From the NCBI RefSeq assembly GCF_963668475.1, contig NZ_OY764544.1, positions 496,001-560,000 on the forward strand: a DNA stretch of 64,000 nt, written 5' to 3'. Each line of letters opens with the position of its first letter. Position 1 is the first letter of the stretch. This stretch comes from an uncultured Methanospirillum sp. (GTDB taxonomy: Archaea > Halobacteriota > Methanomicrobia > Methanomicrobiales > Methanospirillaceae). Both the position numbers and the translations under genes were made by a program. The notes below the pieces were generated by a model that ran no database searches, was not told where the DNA came from, and saw nothing but the letters and a program-made list of their open reading frames with translations. This document shows positions 52,199 to 61,517 of the stretch, one piece after another.

Positions 52199-53797
52199 TT
52201 ATTCGATGGTGAGATAGATGGCAGCTTTTGCAGATGATGCAGTCTGATCCGGCTTTCCATAGAAAAATGTGACTTTATCGCCTGATTTGATCTTCCTGAT
52301 ATTGAGTCCGTCAGTTCCCGGATTTGTATAATGCTGGAGTGTGACATCGTTCACCTGTACAAACCAGGCCTCGTCTCCATACTGATAATCACCGATACTG
52401 TCGATAGCAAGGATATTTCCTTTTCTCATTCCTTTGTCATTAATGCTCATGGATGGGATCTTCCCGTCGGTCTTGAGGAACTGGAGCAGCCCGAGCGGAG
52501 TGTCAGCTCCGACATCATAATCCACGTCTGAACTTGCAGTAACATTCAGATTGCCAGACGGAAGATTTATTGAACCGTCATAGAGAACGTGCTGCCCTGA
52601 CTTGCTGATGTTAGCCGAGGATGCCGGTTGTTCTGTTGAGGATGTCTCCGGCTCTTTGGTAGATGAGGGAGAGATAGTATCTGTTGAAGTGCTCGTTTCT
52701 GTTTCTTCAGGAGTTATCTCTGATGACTCTTCCGAATCACCATAAACCGGCTGATTTGGATCTTTTGTATGCGAAGCAGGTGTCACGTGAGCAGTTGCAG
52801 TGGTCTCTTTTTCTGAACCTTCATGCACAGGCTGGTTCGGATCCTTCGATGGGGAGGACGTAGATTCAGAGGTGACAACGGATTTCTCTTCACCATCGTC
52901 ATACACAGGCTGGTTCGGATCCTTCGATGGGGAGGACGTAGATTCAGAGGTGACAACAGACTTCTCTTCACCATCGTCATACACAGGCTGGTTCGGATCC
53001 TTCGATGGGGAGGACGTGGATTCAGAGGTGACAACGGACTTCTCCTCACCATCGTCATATACGGGCTGATTAGGGTCTTTATCGGAGGTCACAGGTTTTT
53101 GTGTCTGCTCTGGTGTTGCCGTCTGCGTCGTAGATATCGGTGTTTGAGTTTTCGTTGGTGTTATCTCTACCGTCGGAGTTACGGTTGGTGTTATAGTACT
53201 GGAGACAACGGGTGTGGATACCGGTGTTACTGGTACCTGGGTTGCTGTCACATTTCCTGTCTTCACCTGACTCACTGAATCAGACTGGGCGCCGATTGTA
53301 ATTCTGATAGAAGATGAAGCATCACGGGATGACTTGGTCGGATTTCCGAATGCAAAGATGATCTTGTCTCCGGTCTTTAATGGAAACGTATTGAGACCCT
53401 CCTCTGTAGGGAGCAGGTAATCCTGAAGCTGTTTCTCATTTACCAGAACAAACCAGCTGTCTTCTCCGGAATTGACATAATTATTAATCCCGTCAAGGGT
53501 CAGGATGCCCCGTTTGGTGATCAGCTCATCACCGACCTTGTACGTATCTATGATGTCGGTTCCTGCCAGGGCCTGAATAACTCCAAGAGGGGTCATTGCG
53601 GGAATCTGGTAGAGTTTTCCTGACACCGCTTTTATCGAGACTACTCCATCCCCGGAAGGGATTGAACCACTGAAAATCTCAGTCTGACTGCCTGTTGCAG
53701 GTGTCGACTGGTTGCCATCTGCAGATGCAATGAAAGGTATCATCGCACATATGCAGAAAAGAGCAAGAATGCCCGGTATGTTTAAATAGAGCCGCAT
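52199..53797 (-). CDS. Secreted repeat-rich surface protein with two DUF4430-like domains
   Basis: 532 residues. Signal peptide to about residue 26 (LALFCICAMIPFIASADG). Two homologous domains at about 40-155 and 400-532 share LTLDGINNY- or LAIDSIGDY-like segments, DSWFVLVNEKQLQDY versus EAWFVQVNDVTLQHY, and TGDKIIFAFGNP versus SGDKVTFFYGKP; they resemble DUF4430 beta-grasp domains. The linker is Thr/Ser/Pro rich and contains three 26-residue repeats beginning SKDPNQPVYDDGEE with degenerate copies on both sides. It is exported and probably glycosylated and stalk-like. No C-terminal anchor is evident. Ligand unknown. Confidence 0.85.
   Translation of the reverse strand: MRLYLNIPGILALFCICAMIPFIASADGNQSTPATGSQTEIFSGSIPSGDGVVSIKAVSGKLYQIPAMTPLGVIQALAGTDIIDTYKVGDELITKRGILTLDGINNYVNSGEDSWFVLVNEKQLQDYLLPTEEGLNTFPLKTGDKIIFAFGNPTKSSRDASSSIRITIGAQSDSVSQVKTGNVTATQVPVTPVSTPVVSSTITPTVTPTVEITPTKTQTPISTTQTATPEQTQKPVTSDKDPNQPVYDDGEEKSVVTSESTSSPSKDPNQPVYDDGEEKSVVTSESTSSPSKDPNQPVYDDGEEKSVVTSESTSSPSKDPNQPVHEGSEKETTATAHVTPASHTKDPNQPVYGDSEESSEITPEETETSTSTDTISPSSTKEPETSSTEQPASSANISKSGQHVLYDGSINLPSGNLNVTASSDVDYDVGADTPLGLLQFLKTDGKIPSMSINDKGMRKGNILAIDSIGDYQYGDEAWFVQVNDVTLQHYTNPGTDGLNIRKIKSGDKVTFFYGKPDQTASSAKAAIYLTIE
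52828..53061 (-). repeat. Three tandem 78-bp units in the surface-protein gene
   Basis: Nearly identical 78-base units start at about 52828, 52906 and 52984, encoding 26-residue repeats with DPNQPVYDDGEE. Degenerate versions lie on both sides (DPNQPVHEGSEK; DPNQPVYGDSEE). The few base differences indicate recent expansion. Confidence 0.92.
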
Positions 53798-53955
53798 GAT
53801 CGTCCATCACTCCAGAATACTGCTGGCAGATCTGAATAGAGTGTAGTGCTTCATTTCCTATAAAGTATCAACAAAATTCCAGCCTCTGTCCGAGAACAAA
53901 GGCACCAATCACTCAGAAGAGTTTCCAGGTCTCTGTGATCATGACATCCAGAACT

Positions 53956-53982
53956 CCGGCGTTCACGCCGGTATTTATATCC
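53956..53982 (+). promoter_or_regulatory. Palindrome and TATA box upstream of the AMMECR1 gene
   Basis: CCGGCG and CGCCGG form a perfect inverted repeat (53956-53971) touching a TATA-like TATTTATATCC (53972-53982). The predicted start is near 54000, just before the ATG at 54006. The repeat could be an operator or a BRE-overlapping element for the downstream gene string. Confidence 0.5.
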
Positions 53983-54005
53983 TCATAAGAGCCGCATTAC
54001 TCGGC

Positions 54006-54572
54006 ATGGAACTGCTCACTGCTGATGAGGGCAGACTCGCTCTCACATATGCACGGAGTGTATTGCATGAGCATATCGCCGGGACACTGTTTACAGAACC
54101 ATCCTGGCCGGCAGTCTTCTCTGAGCAACGGGGGGTATTTGTGACACTCACGATCCACGGAGACCTTCGGGGTTGTATCGGGTTTCCTTATCCGGTACTT
54201 CCGCTTAAAGAAGCGATTCATGATGCAGCCTGCAGTGCTTCAACTGGAGATCCACGTTTCCCCCCGGTGAAACCCGAAGAACTGTCACGAATTGCAGTGG
54301 AGGTCACCATCCTTACCCAGCCCAGTCTGCTTGAGGCAGCACCAGACCAACGTGACAAGGTAGTTGAGGTGGGAAGACACGGGCTTATCGTGAAAGGGTA
54401 CGGGCGATCAGGGCTCCTTCTCCCACAGGTCCCGGTGGAATGGGGATGGAACACACGGGAGTTTCTTGACCATACCTGTAATAAAGCCGGACTTCCTGCC
54501 AAGTCATGGCTTGAAGCCTCTGTGCAGGTATTTACCTTTGAAGGACAGATATTTAGCGAGAAACACGATTAA
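54006..54572 (+). CDS. AMMECR1 family protein
   Basis: 188 residues with the family signature [20 protein letters not shown] (the highly conserved RGCIG) and the acidic [40 protein letters not shown] and [18 protein letters not shown] follow. AMMECR1 proteins occur in all domains of life; their biochemical role is not firmly known. The stop codon overlaps the tgtA start by one base, so it belongs to the archaeosine operon and might relate to RNA or translation. Nearly leaderless if the TATA box at 53972 is used. Confidence 0.93.
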   Translation: MELLTADEGRLALTYARSVLHEHIAGTLFTEPSWPAVFSEQRGVFVTLTIHGDLRGCIGFPYPVLPLKEAIHDAACSASTGDPRFPPVKPEELSRIAVEVTILTQPSLLEAAPDQRDKVVEVGRHGLIVKGYGRSGLLLPQVPVEWGWNTREFLDHTCNKAGLPAKSWLEASVQVFTFEGQIFSEKHD

Positions 54573-56029
54573 TGGCGCTTTCATTTGAGATTCTTGAGAA
54601 GGATATCGCCGGCAGGATAGGCCGGCTCTCCGACGGAAAAAAGACGTTGAAGACACCTGCTCTTCTACCGGTGATAAACCCCCACCTGCCGATCATCACC
54701 CCAAGGGAGATGCAGGATATGGGAGTGCAGGCCCTGATAACAAACGCATACATCATCTCACGTAGCAGTGAATTCAGAGAGCGTGCTCTTGCAGAGGGTC
54801 TTCACGCCATGCTTAACTTTGACGGTCTGATCATGACCGATTCTGGATCATTCCAGCTCTCGGTATACGGGGAAGTGGAGATCTCCAACCAGCAGACCAT
54901 CGAGTTTCAACAGGCGATAGGTTCTGATATCATCGTCCCTCTGGACATACCGACCCACCCGGATACCGAGCGTGAACAGGTGGAACAGGAACTGGCAATA
55001 ACCCTCGACCGTCTGAGGGAGGCCAACGGCTTTGCTGATCATGCACATCACACGCTTGCCGGCCCGGTCCAGGGAGGACTCTTCGAGGATCTCAGGGAGA
55101 AAGCAGGACGGGAGATATCAGAGATGGGTCTCAGGTTCTGTCCGCTTGGTGCCGTCGTACCACTAATGGAGACATACCGGTACAAAGATCTTGTAAGGGT
55201 TGTCATGGCAGCAAAACGTGGGCTTAAACCCGGGATATGTGTTCACCTGTTCGGTGCCGGCCATCCGTCCATGTTTGCTCTTGCGGTTGCGATGGGATGC
55301 GATCTCTTTGACTCAGCAGCGTATGCCCTGTACGCCAAGGCTGGTCGTTACATGACCACACACGGGAGTTACCACCTGCATGAACTCACATATCTTCCCT
55401 GTGCCTGTCAGGTCTGTAGTACTCACACAGCAGAAACGCTTCAGAAATCTCCGGATAAAGAACGGCTACTCGCCCTTCACAACCTGCATGTAACTCTTGC
55501 CGAGATCAACAGGATTCGTCAGGCTATCAAAGACGGTGTGCTCTGGGAACTTGTCGATGAGCGGTGCCGTGGTCACCCGCAACTGCTTCGCGGATACCGT
55601 GAACTGCTCACCTTCGGAGAAGAACTGAAGCATCAGGACAGAGTCTCAAAGCGGCGGTTCTTCTACAAGGGAACTGAAAGTTGCCTTCGTACAGAAGTTC
55701 TCAGGTACCACGACATGGTCGAGAGGTTCGAGGTAGGGAAGAAAGCTCTGATCACCTTCGACCAGAAGGTCCACGCAGGGTATGATGCAGTCTTCTTCTT
55801 TAAACCGCCATTCGGCCCGTACCCGCCTGAACTCTCAGAGACATTCCCGATAGGTCAGAGCGAGATTCCAGATTGGGATGGGGAGATGGTCAGGAGCGGG
55901 TGCATCGGGATCGACCGGCTTGCAAAAGCAAATCCTGACACAAAAATAGTTGTCCGGTGCCGGTCGTACTGGAAGGATATCATTGAAAGCACTACCCAGG
56001 GTGTGGAGGTGGATCTTGAGGACCTGTGA
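54572..56029 (+). CDS. tgtA: Archaeal tRNA-guanine transglycosylase TgtA
   Basis: 485 residues. The catalytic Asp is in [19 protein letters not shown]; the zinc site is [14 protein letters not shown] with a later His; [16 protein letters not shown] lines the base pocket; [20 protein letters not shown] follows. TgtA exchanges guanine-15 in tRNA for preQ0, the first tRNA-level step of archaeosine synthesis. After the catalytic domain the C-terminal region is short and there is no PUA domain; a PUA-containing partner, ArcS, is encoded next. The start overlaps the AMMECR1 stop. Confidence 0.95.
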   Translation: MALSFEILEKDIAGRIGRLSDGKKTLKTPALLPVINPHLPIITPREMQDMGVQALITNAYIISRSSEFRERALAEGLHAMLNFDGLIMTDSGSFQLSVYGEVEISNQQTIEFQQAIGSDIIVPLDIPTHPDTEREQVEQELAITLDRLREANGFADHAHHTLAGPVQGGLFEDLREKAGREISEMGLRFCPLGAVVPLMETYRYKDLVRVVMAAKRGLKPGICVHLFGAGHPSMFALAVAMGCDLFDSAAYALYAKAGRYMTTHGSYHLHELTYLPCACQVCSTHTAETLQKSPDKERLLALHNLHVTLAEINRIRQAIKDGVLWELVDERCRGHPQLLRGYRELLTFGEELKHQDRVSKRRFFYKGTESCLRTEVLRYHDMVERFEVGKKALITFDQKVHAGYDAVFFFKPPFGPYPPELSETFPIGQSEIPDWDGEMVRSGCIGIDRLAKANPDTKIVVRCRSYWKDIIESTTQGVEVDLEDL

Positions 56030-57650
56030 GTTTACAGCACGTGACGGGACCGGCAGGGCAGGAAGACTCCGCATCGATGAGACCGAGTACCTCCTCCCCT
56101 GGGCTGGAGATATCAGTTCATTATTTCCTGCCCTTGCAGAGCGAAGGCTGGATGCCCTGTTCCCATCTGATAATCCTGAATTTGTAGAAAAATATTTCAT
56201 AACCGACGGCAAGCAGCCGATTCCGGTTCATATCCATCATCCAGATGAACTGAAGAGTGGAGATGTGGTCATAACCCCGAACTGGCACACGCTCAATAAC
56301 CAGCCACGGGATTTTATCAGACACCTGCAGATCCTGAAAGAACGTATCCCCCCTGACACCTGCTGGTATTACCCGGGCGGTGCTCTTCCCGAGAATGTCG
56401 CAATCCTGGTTCATACAGGATTCGATCTCTTCGATTTCACAGGTGTAGATCTCAAGGCGGTGCAGGGAAGATTTTGCCTTCCTGATGGTGATTATCAGGA
56501 ATCTGTCATGGAAGAAGGGCTCTGCCAGTGCCCCGGATGCCAGGCAGGCGATCTCAGGGAGCATAACAGGTATGCACTCAGGCAGGAACTTGCACTGATT
56601 CGAACCCGGATCCGTTCAGGGACATTCAGGGAGTTTCTTGAAGGACGGGTGAGAACGCGTCCTTCATATGTCTCGATCATGCGTCACCTTGATCGAAGTC
56701 CTCTGATGGAGCAGCACACCCCGGTGACCCGCCCGACTCCGTTTATCGCATCATCAGGCGACAGCATACACCGTCCGGAAGTAAAACGGTTCGCAGAACG
56801 GCTGCTCACCAGGTACATTCCTCCCCTCACTGATGTGGCAGTTCTTCTGCCTTGTTCGGCGAGAAAACCCTACTCACTCTCACAGAGTCACCACAAGTTC
56901 ACGCAGGCGATCAGCAGACGGGCACACGAACTTATTCTCACGTCTCCGCTCGGACTTGTTCCCAGGGATATTGAATTCGTATATCCTGCTGCACACTATG
57001 ACGTGCCGGTGACCGGGTACTGGGATCACGAGGAGCGGTTCCAGATCGCTGATACACTTGCAAAGTACCTGATGAAGCACCAGTACCGCAGGGTTATCGC
57101 ACATCTCGATGGTGATGCACTTCTTATTGCCAAAGATGCTGCAGATCAGGCAGGAGTATCCCTGGAGTCTACCTGTTCATCTCATCCGACCGATGCAGAT
57201 GCACTCAGGCAGTTGAGCGAGGCACTTACCGGTGAGAAGAAGGTGAAGAACCATCTGCTCAGAGGAATGGTCTCGATGCAGTTCGGGTATGATCTCCGTA
57301 TTCCCGGACTCGAGGTGAAGGGATCATATCCTGAACTCATCGTGAAGAAAGGAAGGCAGCAGATATTCTCTCTCGAACCTACAACAGGAATGTTACGACC
57401 AACCTTTGATGGATGGGGCATGATAGACACCGGATACCGTGTGTATATCGACGACTTTGTTCCCCAGGGAGACATTCTTGCACCCGGTGTAGTTGAGGCT
57501 GATCCTGCAATCAGGGAAGGCGATGAGATCCTTGTCGTTGGTGAGAATGCAATGGCAACCGGCAGGGCAGTGATGTCAGCTGATGAGATGATCAGGTCAC
57601 ATCGTGGAGTAGCAGTTCGCGTGCGTAAAGTAAAGAAGTTGAACGGGTAA
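56016..57650 (+). CDS. arcS: Archaeosine synthase ArcS
   Basis: 544 residues if translation begins at the TTG at 56016. GGAGG at 56005-56009, six bases upstream, strongly supports that start, which lies inside the end of tgtA (14-base overlap). Key motifs are [20 protein letters not shown], the ArcS signature, with [19 protein letters not shown] [17 protein letters not shown] and [17 protein letters not shown]-terminal PUA domain starts near residue 465 ([20 protein letters not shown]). ArcS converts preQ0-modified tRNA into the archaeosine precursor using lysine as nitrogen source in the pathway known from Methanosarcina and Methanocaldococcus. Confidence 0.93.
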   Translation: MRTCEFTARDGTGRAGRLRIDETEYLLPWAGDISSLFPALAERRLDALFPSDNPEFVEKYFITDGKQPIPVHIHHPDELKSGDVVITPNWHTLNNQPRDFIRHLQILKERIPPDTCWYYPGGALPENVAILVHTGFDLFDFTGVDLKAVQGRFCLPDGDYQESVMEEGLCQCPGCQAGDLREHNRYALRQELALIRTRIRSGTFREFLEGRVRTRPSYVSIMRHLDRSPLMEQHTPVTRPTPFIASSGDSIHRPEVKRFAERLLTRYIPPLTDVAVLLPCSARKPYSLSQSHHKFTQAISRRAHELILTSPLGLVPRDIEFVYPAAHYDVPVTGYWDHEERFQIADTLAKYLMKHQYRRVIAHLDGDALLIAKDAADQAGVSLESTCSSHPTDADALRQLSEALTGEKKVKNHLLRGMVSMQFGYDLRIPGLEVKGSYPELIVKKGRQQIFSLEPTTGMLRPTFDGWGMIDTGYRVYIDDFVPQGDILAPGVVEADPAIREGDEILVVGENAMATGRAVMSADEMIRSHRGVAVRVRKVKKLNG

Positions 57651-57691
57651 TAAATAAGGCACACGAGCAGCTTTCCGGATGTGACATATCT

Positions 57692-58531
57692 TTGTATACA
57701 ATAGAGAAGACGCACGAGATAGCAGATAAGATTTTTGAAATCTGGGTCAAGGCACCGCATGTTGCACGGAACGCACAGGCGGGCCAGTTTGTGATCATCC
57801 GTACCGACGAGACCGGAGAGCGGATACCCCTCACCATCTCCCGCGCCTCCGGGGACCTGGTCAGAATCGTTTTTATGGCAGTGGGTAAGACCACCCATGC
57901 CCTCGCAGCAATACCAGCAGGCGATTCCATCGCTGATATCGTCGGCCCGCTCGGACATCCGAGCGAGATAAAGTCATGGGGAACCTGTGTCATCGTCGGT
58001 GGTGGTGCAGGTATATCCTCAACCCCGTGCATTGCAGAGGCTCTTAAGAATGCAGGAAATCAAGTCATCGGGATCATCGGAGCCAGAAATGCAGGAATGC
58101 TCATCTTCGAGGATGAGATGAGAGAGATCTGTGACGAACTGTTTGTCACAACCGATGATGGATCAAAGGGTCGTCACGGATTTGCAGCAGATGTCCTGAA
58201 AGAGATCATCGCAGACCGGAAGGTCGATGCAGTCTGGATCATCGGACCTGCGATTATGATGAAGATCACCTCGATGGCAACAAAGGACAAAGGTATCAAG
58301 ACCTTCGTATCCCTGAACCCTATCATGGTAGATGGCACCGGGATGTGTGGATCGTGCCGGTGCCAGGTCGCAGGCAAGACCGTCTTTGCCTGTGTTGACG
58401 GTCCGGAGTTTGATGCCCACGAGGTTGACTTCGATCTGCTGATGCAGAGGCAGCGTTACTACATGGACCAGGAGAAAGAGGCACTGGCACTATGGAATCA
58501 GCAGGGATGTGCATGCAAGGAGGGTAACTAA
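57692..58531 (+). CDS. FAD/NAD-binding flavoprotein subunit, SudB / NfnA-like
   Basis: 279 residues starting at TTG (57692), which gives the N-terminus MYTIEKTHEIADKIFEIWVK typical of the family. FAD-binding RIPLTISRAS lies near residue 45; NAD-binding CVIVGGGAGISSTPCIAEAL near 105. Cysteines in GTGMCGSCRCQV and VFACVDGPEFD bind a [2Fe-2S] cluster. This is the 'sulfide/dihydroorotate dehydrogenase-like' subunit that pairs with the next gene. The complex moves electrons between NAD(P)H and ferredoxin, possibly by flavin bifurcation. The two genes adjoin without a gap. Confidence 0.92.
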   Translation: MYTIEKTHEIADKIFEIWVKAPHVARNAQAGQFVIIRTDETGERIPLTISRASGDLVRIVFMAVGKTTHALAAIPAGDSIADIVGPLGHPSEIKSWGTCVIVGGGAGISSTPCIAEALKNAGNQVIGIIGARNAGMLIFEDEMREICDELFVTTDDGSKGRHGFAADVLKEIIADRKVDAVWIIGPAIMMKITSMATKDKGIKTFVSLNPIMVDGTGMCGSCRCQVAGKTVFACVDGPEFDAHEVDFDLLMQRQRYYMDQEKEALALWNQQGCACKEGN

Positions 58532-59875
58532 ATGGGAGACCGTCAGGCAGATGTCAGGGTTCACGACTTTCTTGAGGTTGACACCGGTCTCTCCGCAGAG
58601 GAGGCAGTTGCAGAGGCCAACCGGTGCCTTCAGTGCAAAAAGCCTGCATGCGTGGATGGCTGTCCGGTTAACATTGATATTCCTGCATTCATAGCAGAGA
58701 TTGCAGAGGGAAAGTTCGCAGAGGCGGCAGCATCAATAAAGACCCAGAACATGCTCCCGGCCATCTGTGGAAGGGTCTGTCCCCAGGAGACCCAGTGCGA
58801 GATTCTCTGTATTCTTGGTAAGAAAGACAAACCTGTCAGGATCGGCCAGCTCGAACGGTTCGCAGCCGATGAAGAGAGACGCACCGGCATCAAGCCCCAG
58901 GTTAAAAAACCATCAACAGGGAAGAGGGTTGCAGTAGTCGGTTCAGGTCCGGCAGGAATCACGGCAGCCGGAGAACTGGCACGTGAAGGCCATGCAGTCG
59001 TCATGTATGAGTCACTGCACCTTCCGGGCGGCGTTCTGACATATGGAATTCCTGCATTCAGACTTCCCAAAGATGTTGTGAAAGCAGAGCTCGATCAGGT
59101 ACTCTCACTCGGTGTTGAGGTAAAACTCAACCATTTTGTCGGGAAGAGTGTCCCACTCGCCGAACTTCTTGAGTATGATGCGGTCATGCTCGGAACCGGT
59201 GCAGGCCTCCCGTACTTCATGAATATTCCTGGTGAACATCTCAACGGTGTCTACTCTGCCAACGAGTTCCTCACCAGGGTGAACCTGATGCATGCAGACC
59301 GCTTCCCTGGATTTGACACCCCGATCGCAAAAGCCAGCCGGGTTGTTGTTGTCGGAGGAGGAAACGTGGCTATGGATGCGGCACGGACAGCACGACGGAT
59401 GGGAGCAAAGGTAACACTCGTATACCGTCGCCGAGCCGAGGATCTTCCCGCACGGCTTGCAGAGATCCACCATGCAGAAGAAGAAGGGATCGAGTTTGTC
59501 ACCTGTGCCAACCCGACGCGGATTCTCGGTGAACAGGTGGTGACCGGTGTTGAATGTATCAGGATGCAGATGTGCGAACTTGATGCCAGCGGCAGACCGG
59601 CAGCAAAACCGATCGACGGAGATACTTTTACGCTCGACTGTGACGTGGTCATCCAGGCAATCGGCCAGGGCCCGAACCCGGTGCTTGTCCGCGAGATAGA
59701 TGGCATTGAACGTGGACGTGCAGGAAACGTTGTTGCAGACGGGGACGGAAGAACCGCTCATCCAAAGATCTTTGCAGCAGGCGATGTCACAACCGGGGCT
59801 GCAACGGTTATTCTGGCGATGGGTGGGGCAAAGAAAGCTGCACAGAGCATCTGTGATTATCTGGCTTCCAGGTAA
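58532..59875 (+). CDS. Glutamate synthase small-subunit-like oxidoreductase, SudA / NfnB-like
   Basis: 447 residues. The N-terminal FeS region has RCLQCKKPACVDGCPVNIDI and ICGRVCPQETQCEILCILG. FAD binds at VAVVGSGPAGITAAGELARE; NADPH binds at VVVVGGGNVAMDAARTARRM; IFAAGDVTTGAATVILAMGG closes the FAD site. With the preceding subunit it forms an NfnAB/SudAB-type enzyme. A true glutamate synthase large subunit is absent, so annotation as GltD alone would mislead. It starts directly after the SudB stop, with a GGAGGGTAA ribosome binding site. Confidence 0.92.
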   Translation: MGDRQADVRVHDFLEVDTGLSAEEAVAEANRCLQCKKPACVDGCPVNIDIPAFIAEIAEGKFAEAAASIKTQNMLPAICGRVCPQETQCEILCILGKKDKPVRIGQLERFAADEERRTGIKPQVKKPSTGKRVAVVGSGPAGITAAGELAREGHAVVMYESLHLPGGVLTYGIPAFRLPKDVVKAELDQVLSLGVEVKLNHFVGKSVPLAELLEYDAVMLGTGAGLPYFMNIPGEHLNGVYSANEFLTRVNLMHADRFPGFDTPIAKASRVVVVGGGNVAMDAARTARRMGAKVTLVYRRRAEDLPARLAEIHHAEEEGIEFVTCANPTRILGEQVVTGVECIRMQMCELDASGRPAAKPIDGDTFTLDCDVVIQAIGQGPNPVLVREIDGIERGRAGNVVADGDGRTAHPKIFAAGDVTTGAATVILAMGGAKKAAQSICDYLASR

Positions 59876-59878
59876 TCC

Positions 59879-60355
59879 ATGTTCAATCATGCTGACCGGC
59901 CTGATCTGGAAGAGGTGATCGGGCACACCTTCGCTGTACCCGGGATCCTGAACCGGGCGCTCAGCAGAAAAGCATACTGCCAGGAGCAGGGCCACCCGGA
60001 CACCGGACACATGGATGCTCTGGCAACTCTTGGTGACGCGGTGATCGAACTCCTGATCCTCACCAGGCTCGTAGAGCAGGGTGGAAGCGATAAAGGCGAG
60101 ATCTCGGTAAAAAAAATGGATCTCGTCAACATGTCCATCCTTCGAAGAGCTGGAGAAACAATTCATCTTCATGAGTATATTCACTGGGGAAACGGTGAAA
60201 ACAGAATGCATATCTGGTCGTCAGGGCGTGTTCTGGCCGAGTGCATCGAGGCTCTGGTCGGGGCAGTGTACCTGGATGGCGGTCTTTCTGCTGCCGGACA
60301 TGTTATGGATAATATCGGCCTTTTTCCCACCGAAACGGAAGGGAAACCGGAATAA
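59879..60355 (+). CDS. RNase III-fold protein with non-canonical catalytic residues
   Basis: 158 residues, one RNase III domain and no dsRNA-binding domain. The signature helix reads MDALATLGDAVIELLILTRL and the second ECIEALVGAVYLDGG. Compared with the four catalytic acids of bacterial RNase III (E40, D44, D107, E110 in Aquifex numbering), position 1 is A49, position 2 is D53, position 3 is E121 and position 4 is E124. The protein keeps the fold but has one acid lost and one swapped. It may bind structured RNA without cutting, or act with altered metal chemistry. It follows sudA by three bases in the same string of genes. Confidence 0.82.
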   Translation: MFNHADRPDLEEVIGHTFAVPGILNRALSRKAYCQEQGHPDTGHMDALATLGDAVIELLILTRLVEQGGSDKGEISVKKMDLVNMSILRRAGETIHLHEYIHWGNGENRMHIWSSGRVLAECIEALVGAVYLDGGLSAAGHVMDNIGLFPTETEGKPE

Positions 60356-60422
60356 GATTCATAAAAGAGATATACCAGCCGGGTACAACTAATTCAGTTT
60401 TATATCAATACCAGGAGACGCA

Positions 60423-61436
60423 ATGGATAAGAGCCAGAAGAAATGGGTGTATATCTCAATCGGGATCAGCGTAGTTATCCTGGCTGTGATGGTGGGTTCC
60501 ACATTCAACGAAGAGACGCTGACCTACCTGCTCCACATGAACATCTTCTTCCTGATGCTTGCACTTGCACTCAGGTTTGTCTCATTTGCCCTCTGGGCTC
60601 TTCGTATCCAGAAGATGTCGCTCTCACTTGGATACAAGGTGCCATTCTCCCACTGCTATAACATGGTGGTTGCCAATCTCCTTGCCGGTGCCCTCACGCC
60701 AGGTCAGGCCGGAGGAGAACCTGTCAGGATCCACGAACTCTACAAGGCAAAGATGTCTGTAGGCGATGCAACTGCTGTGGTGATCATGGAGCGTGTTCTT
60801 GATGCGGTCATGCTCGTAGCGCTCAGCATCTGCAGTCTCTTCATCATGGGCAGCGTCATCTGGACGCTCTCAAGCGGGATCATCTTTGTGATCTTCTTCT
60901 CCCTGTTCCTGCTGATCTTCTTTATCCTTCTGCTTCTGTATGCTGTCAGGTACCCGGATCCGGCAAAACGGATGGTCATGCGTTTTCTTCATTGGATAGA
61001 GATAAAGATGAAGAAACCGTCATTTCAGAAGATCATCACCCGGACCGATGTAGAGTTTGACAACTTCTGCTCAGGGATCAACGCTTTTGCAAAACACGGG
61101 AAGTCAGGGTTCATATGGGGATCGGTCTGCACCATCCTCTTCTGGTTCTCTGAGTTCGTGGTAGCTTCAGTGATCCTGATGGGACTTGGTCTTCCTCCTG
61201 CAGTATGGGAATCTATGCTCGCCCAGATCATCATCGCCCTTGTGAGTATGATCCCGATCACTCCGGGAGCATCAGGAGTAGCCGAACTCTCGGCTGCCTC
61301 ACTTTATGCCCTCTTCGTCCCGACAGCAGCCCTTGGTATCTTCATCCTGCTCTGGCGGCTGATCATGTTCTATCTCAACATCGTCTTCGGGTTCATCTCA
61401 ACGATGTTCATCTTCAAGCGTGAGATAACAGAGTAA
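60423..61436 (+). CDS. Flippase-like membrane protein (UPF0104 / LPG-synthase TM family)
   Basis: 337 residues with about eight hydrophobic helices. Family marks are RIQKMSLSLGYKVPFSHCYN, NLLAGALTPGQAGGEPVRIH and AVVIMERVLDAVMLVALSI, then PITPGASGVAELSAASLYAL. The domain is that of the membrane half of lysylphosphatidylglycerol synthase; archaeal members lack the aminoacyl transferase half and probably move lipids or polyprenyl-linked sugars. A role in surface glycan or lipid transfer is inferred. A CAGGAGACGCA ribosome binding site precedes the ATG. Confidence 0.88.
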   Translation: MDKSQKKWVYISIGISVVILAVMVGSTFNEETLTYLLHMNIFFLMLALALRFVSFALWALRIQKMSLSLGYKVPFSHCYNMVVANLLAGALTPGQAGGEPVRIHELYKAKMSVGDATAVVIMERVLDAVMLVALSICSLFIMGSVIWTLSSGIIFVIFFSLFLLIFFILLLLYAVRYPDPAKRMVMRFLHWIEIKMKKPSFQKIITRTDVEFDNFCSGINAFAKHGKSGFIWGSVCTILFWFSEFVVASVILMGLGLPPAVWESMLAQIIIALVSMIPITPGASGVAELSAASLYALFVPTAALGIFILLWRLIMFYLNIVFGFISTMFIFKREITE

Positions 61437-61495
61437 GAGTCTGGTAAGCGGGTCGTTTAAGACCTGGACCTGCTCTGCGTATCGCGACGAATCCG

Positions 61496-61517
61496 AAAAA
61501 AAGAGATCCTTTTTTTT
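61496..61517. terminator. Bidirectional poly-A/poly-T tract between convergent genes
   Basis: A run of eight A, a short GAGATCC spacer and a run of T form an A/T inverted repeat between the convergent flippase-like gene and argF. Each strand ends in an oligo-T tract, the signal at which archaeal RNA polymerase terminates. Confidence 0.5.

Noticed and set aside
51810..52217. Several open frames on both strands between the nitroreductase and surface-protein genes
   Set aside because: They overlap the RNase P RNA, whose conserved core and P1 ends explain the sequence; the translations are Cys/Arg-rich and show no family.
52828..53061. Open frames on the plus strand across the 78-base repeats
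   Set aside because: The repeats keep all frames open because the unit length is a multiple of three and lacks stops; the minus-strand gene has signal peptide and homologous domains.
59105..60211. A 368-codon open frame opposite the SudA-like gene and the RNase III-fold gene
   Set aside because: It runs across the boundary of two real genes on the other strand and its translation has no family resemblance.
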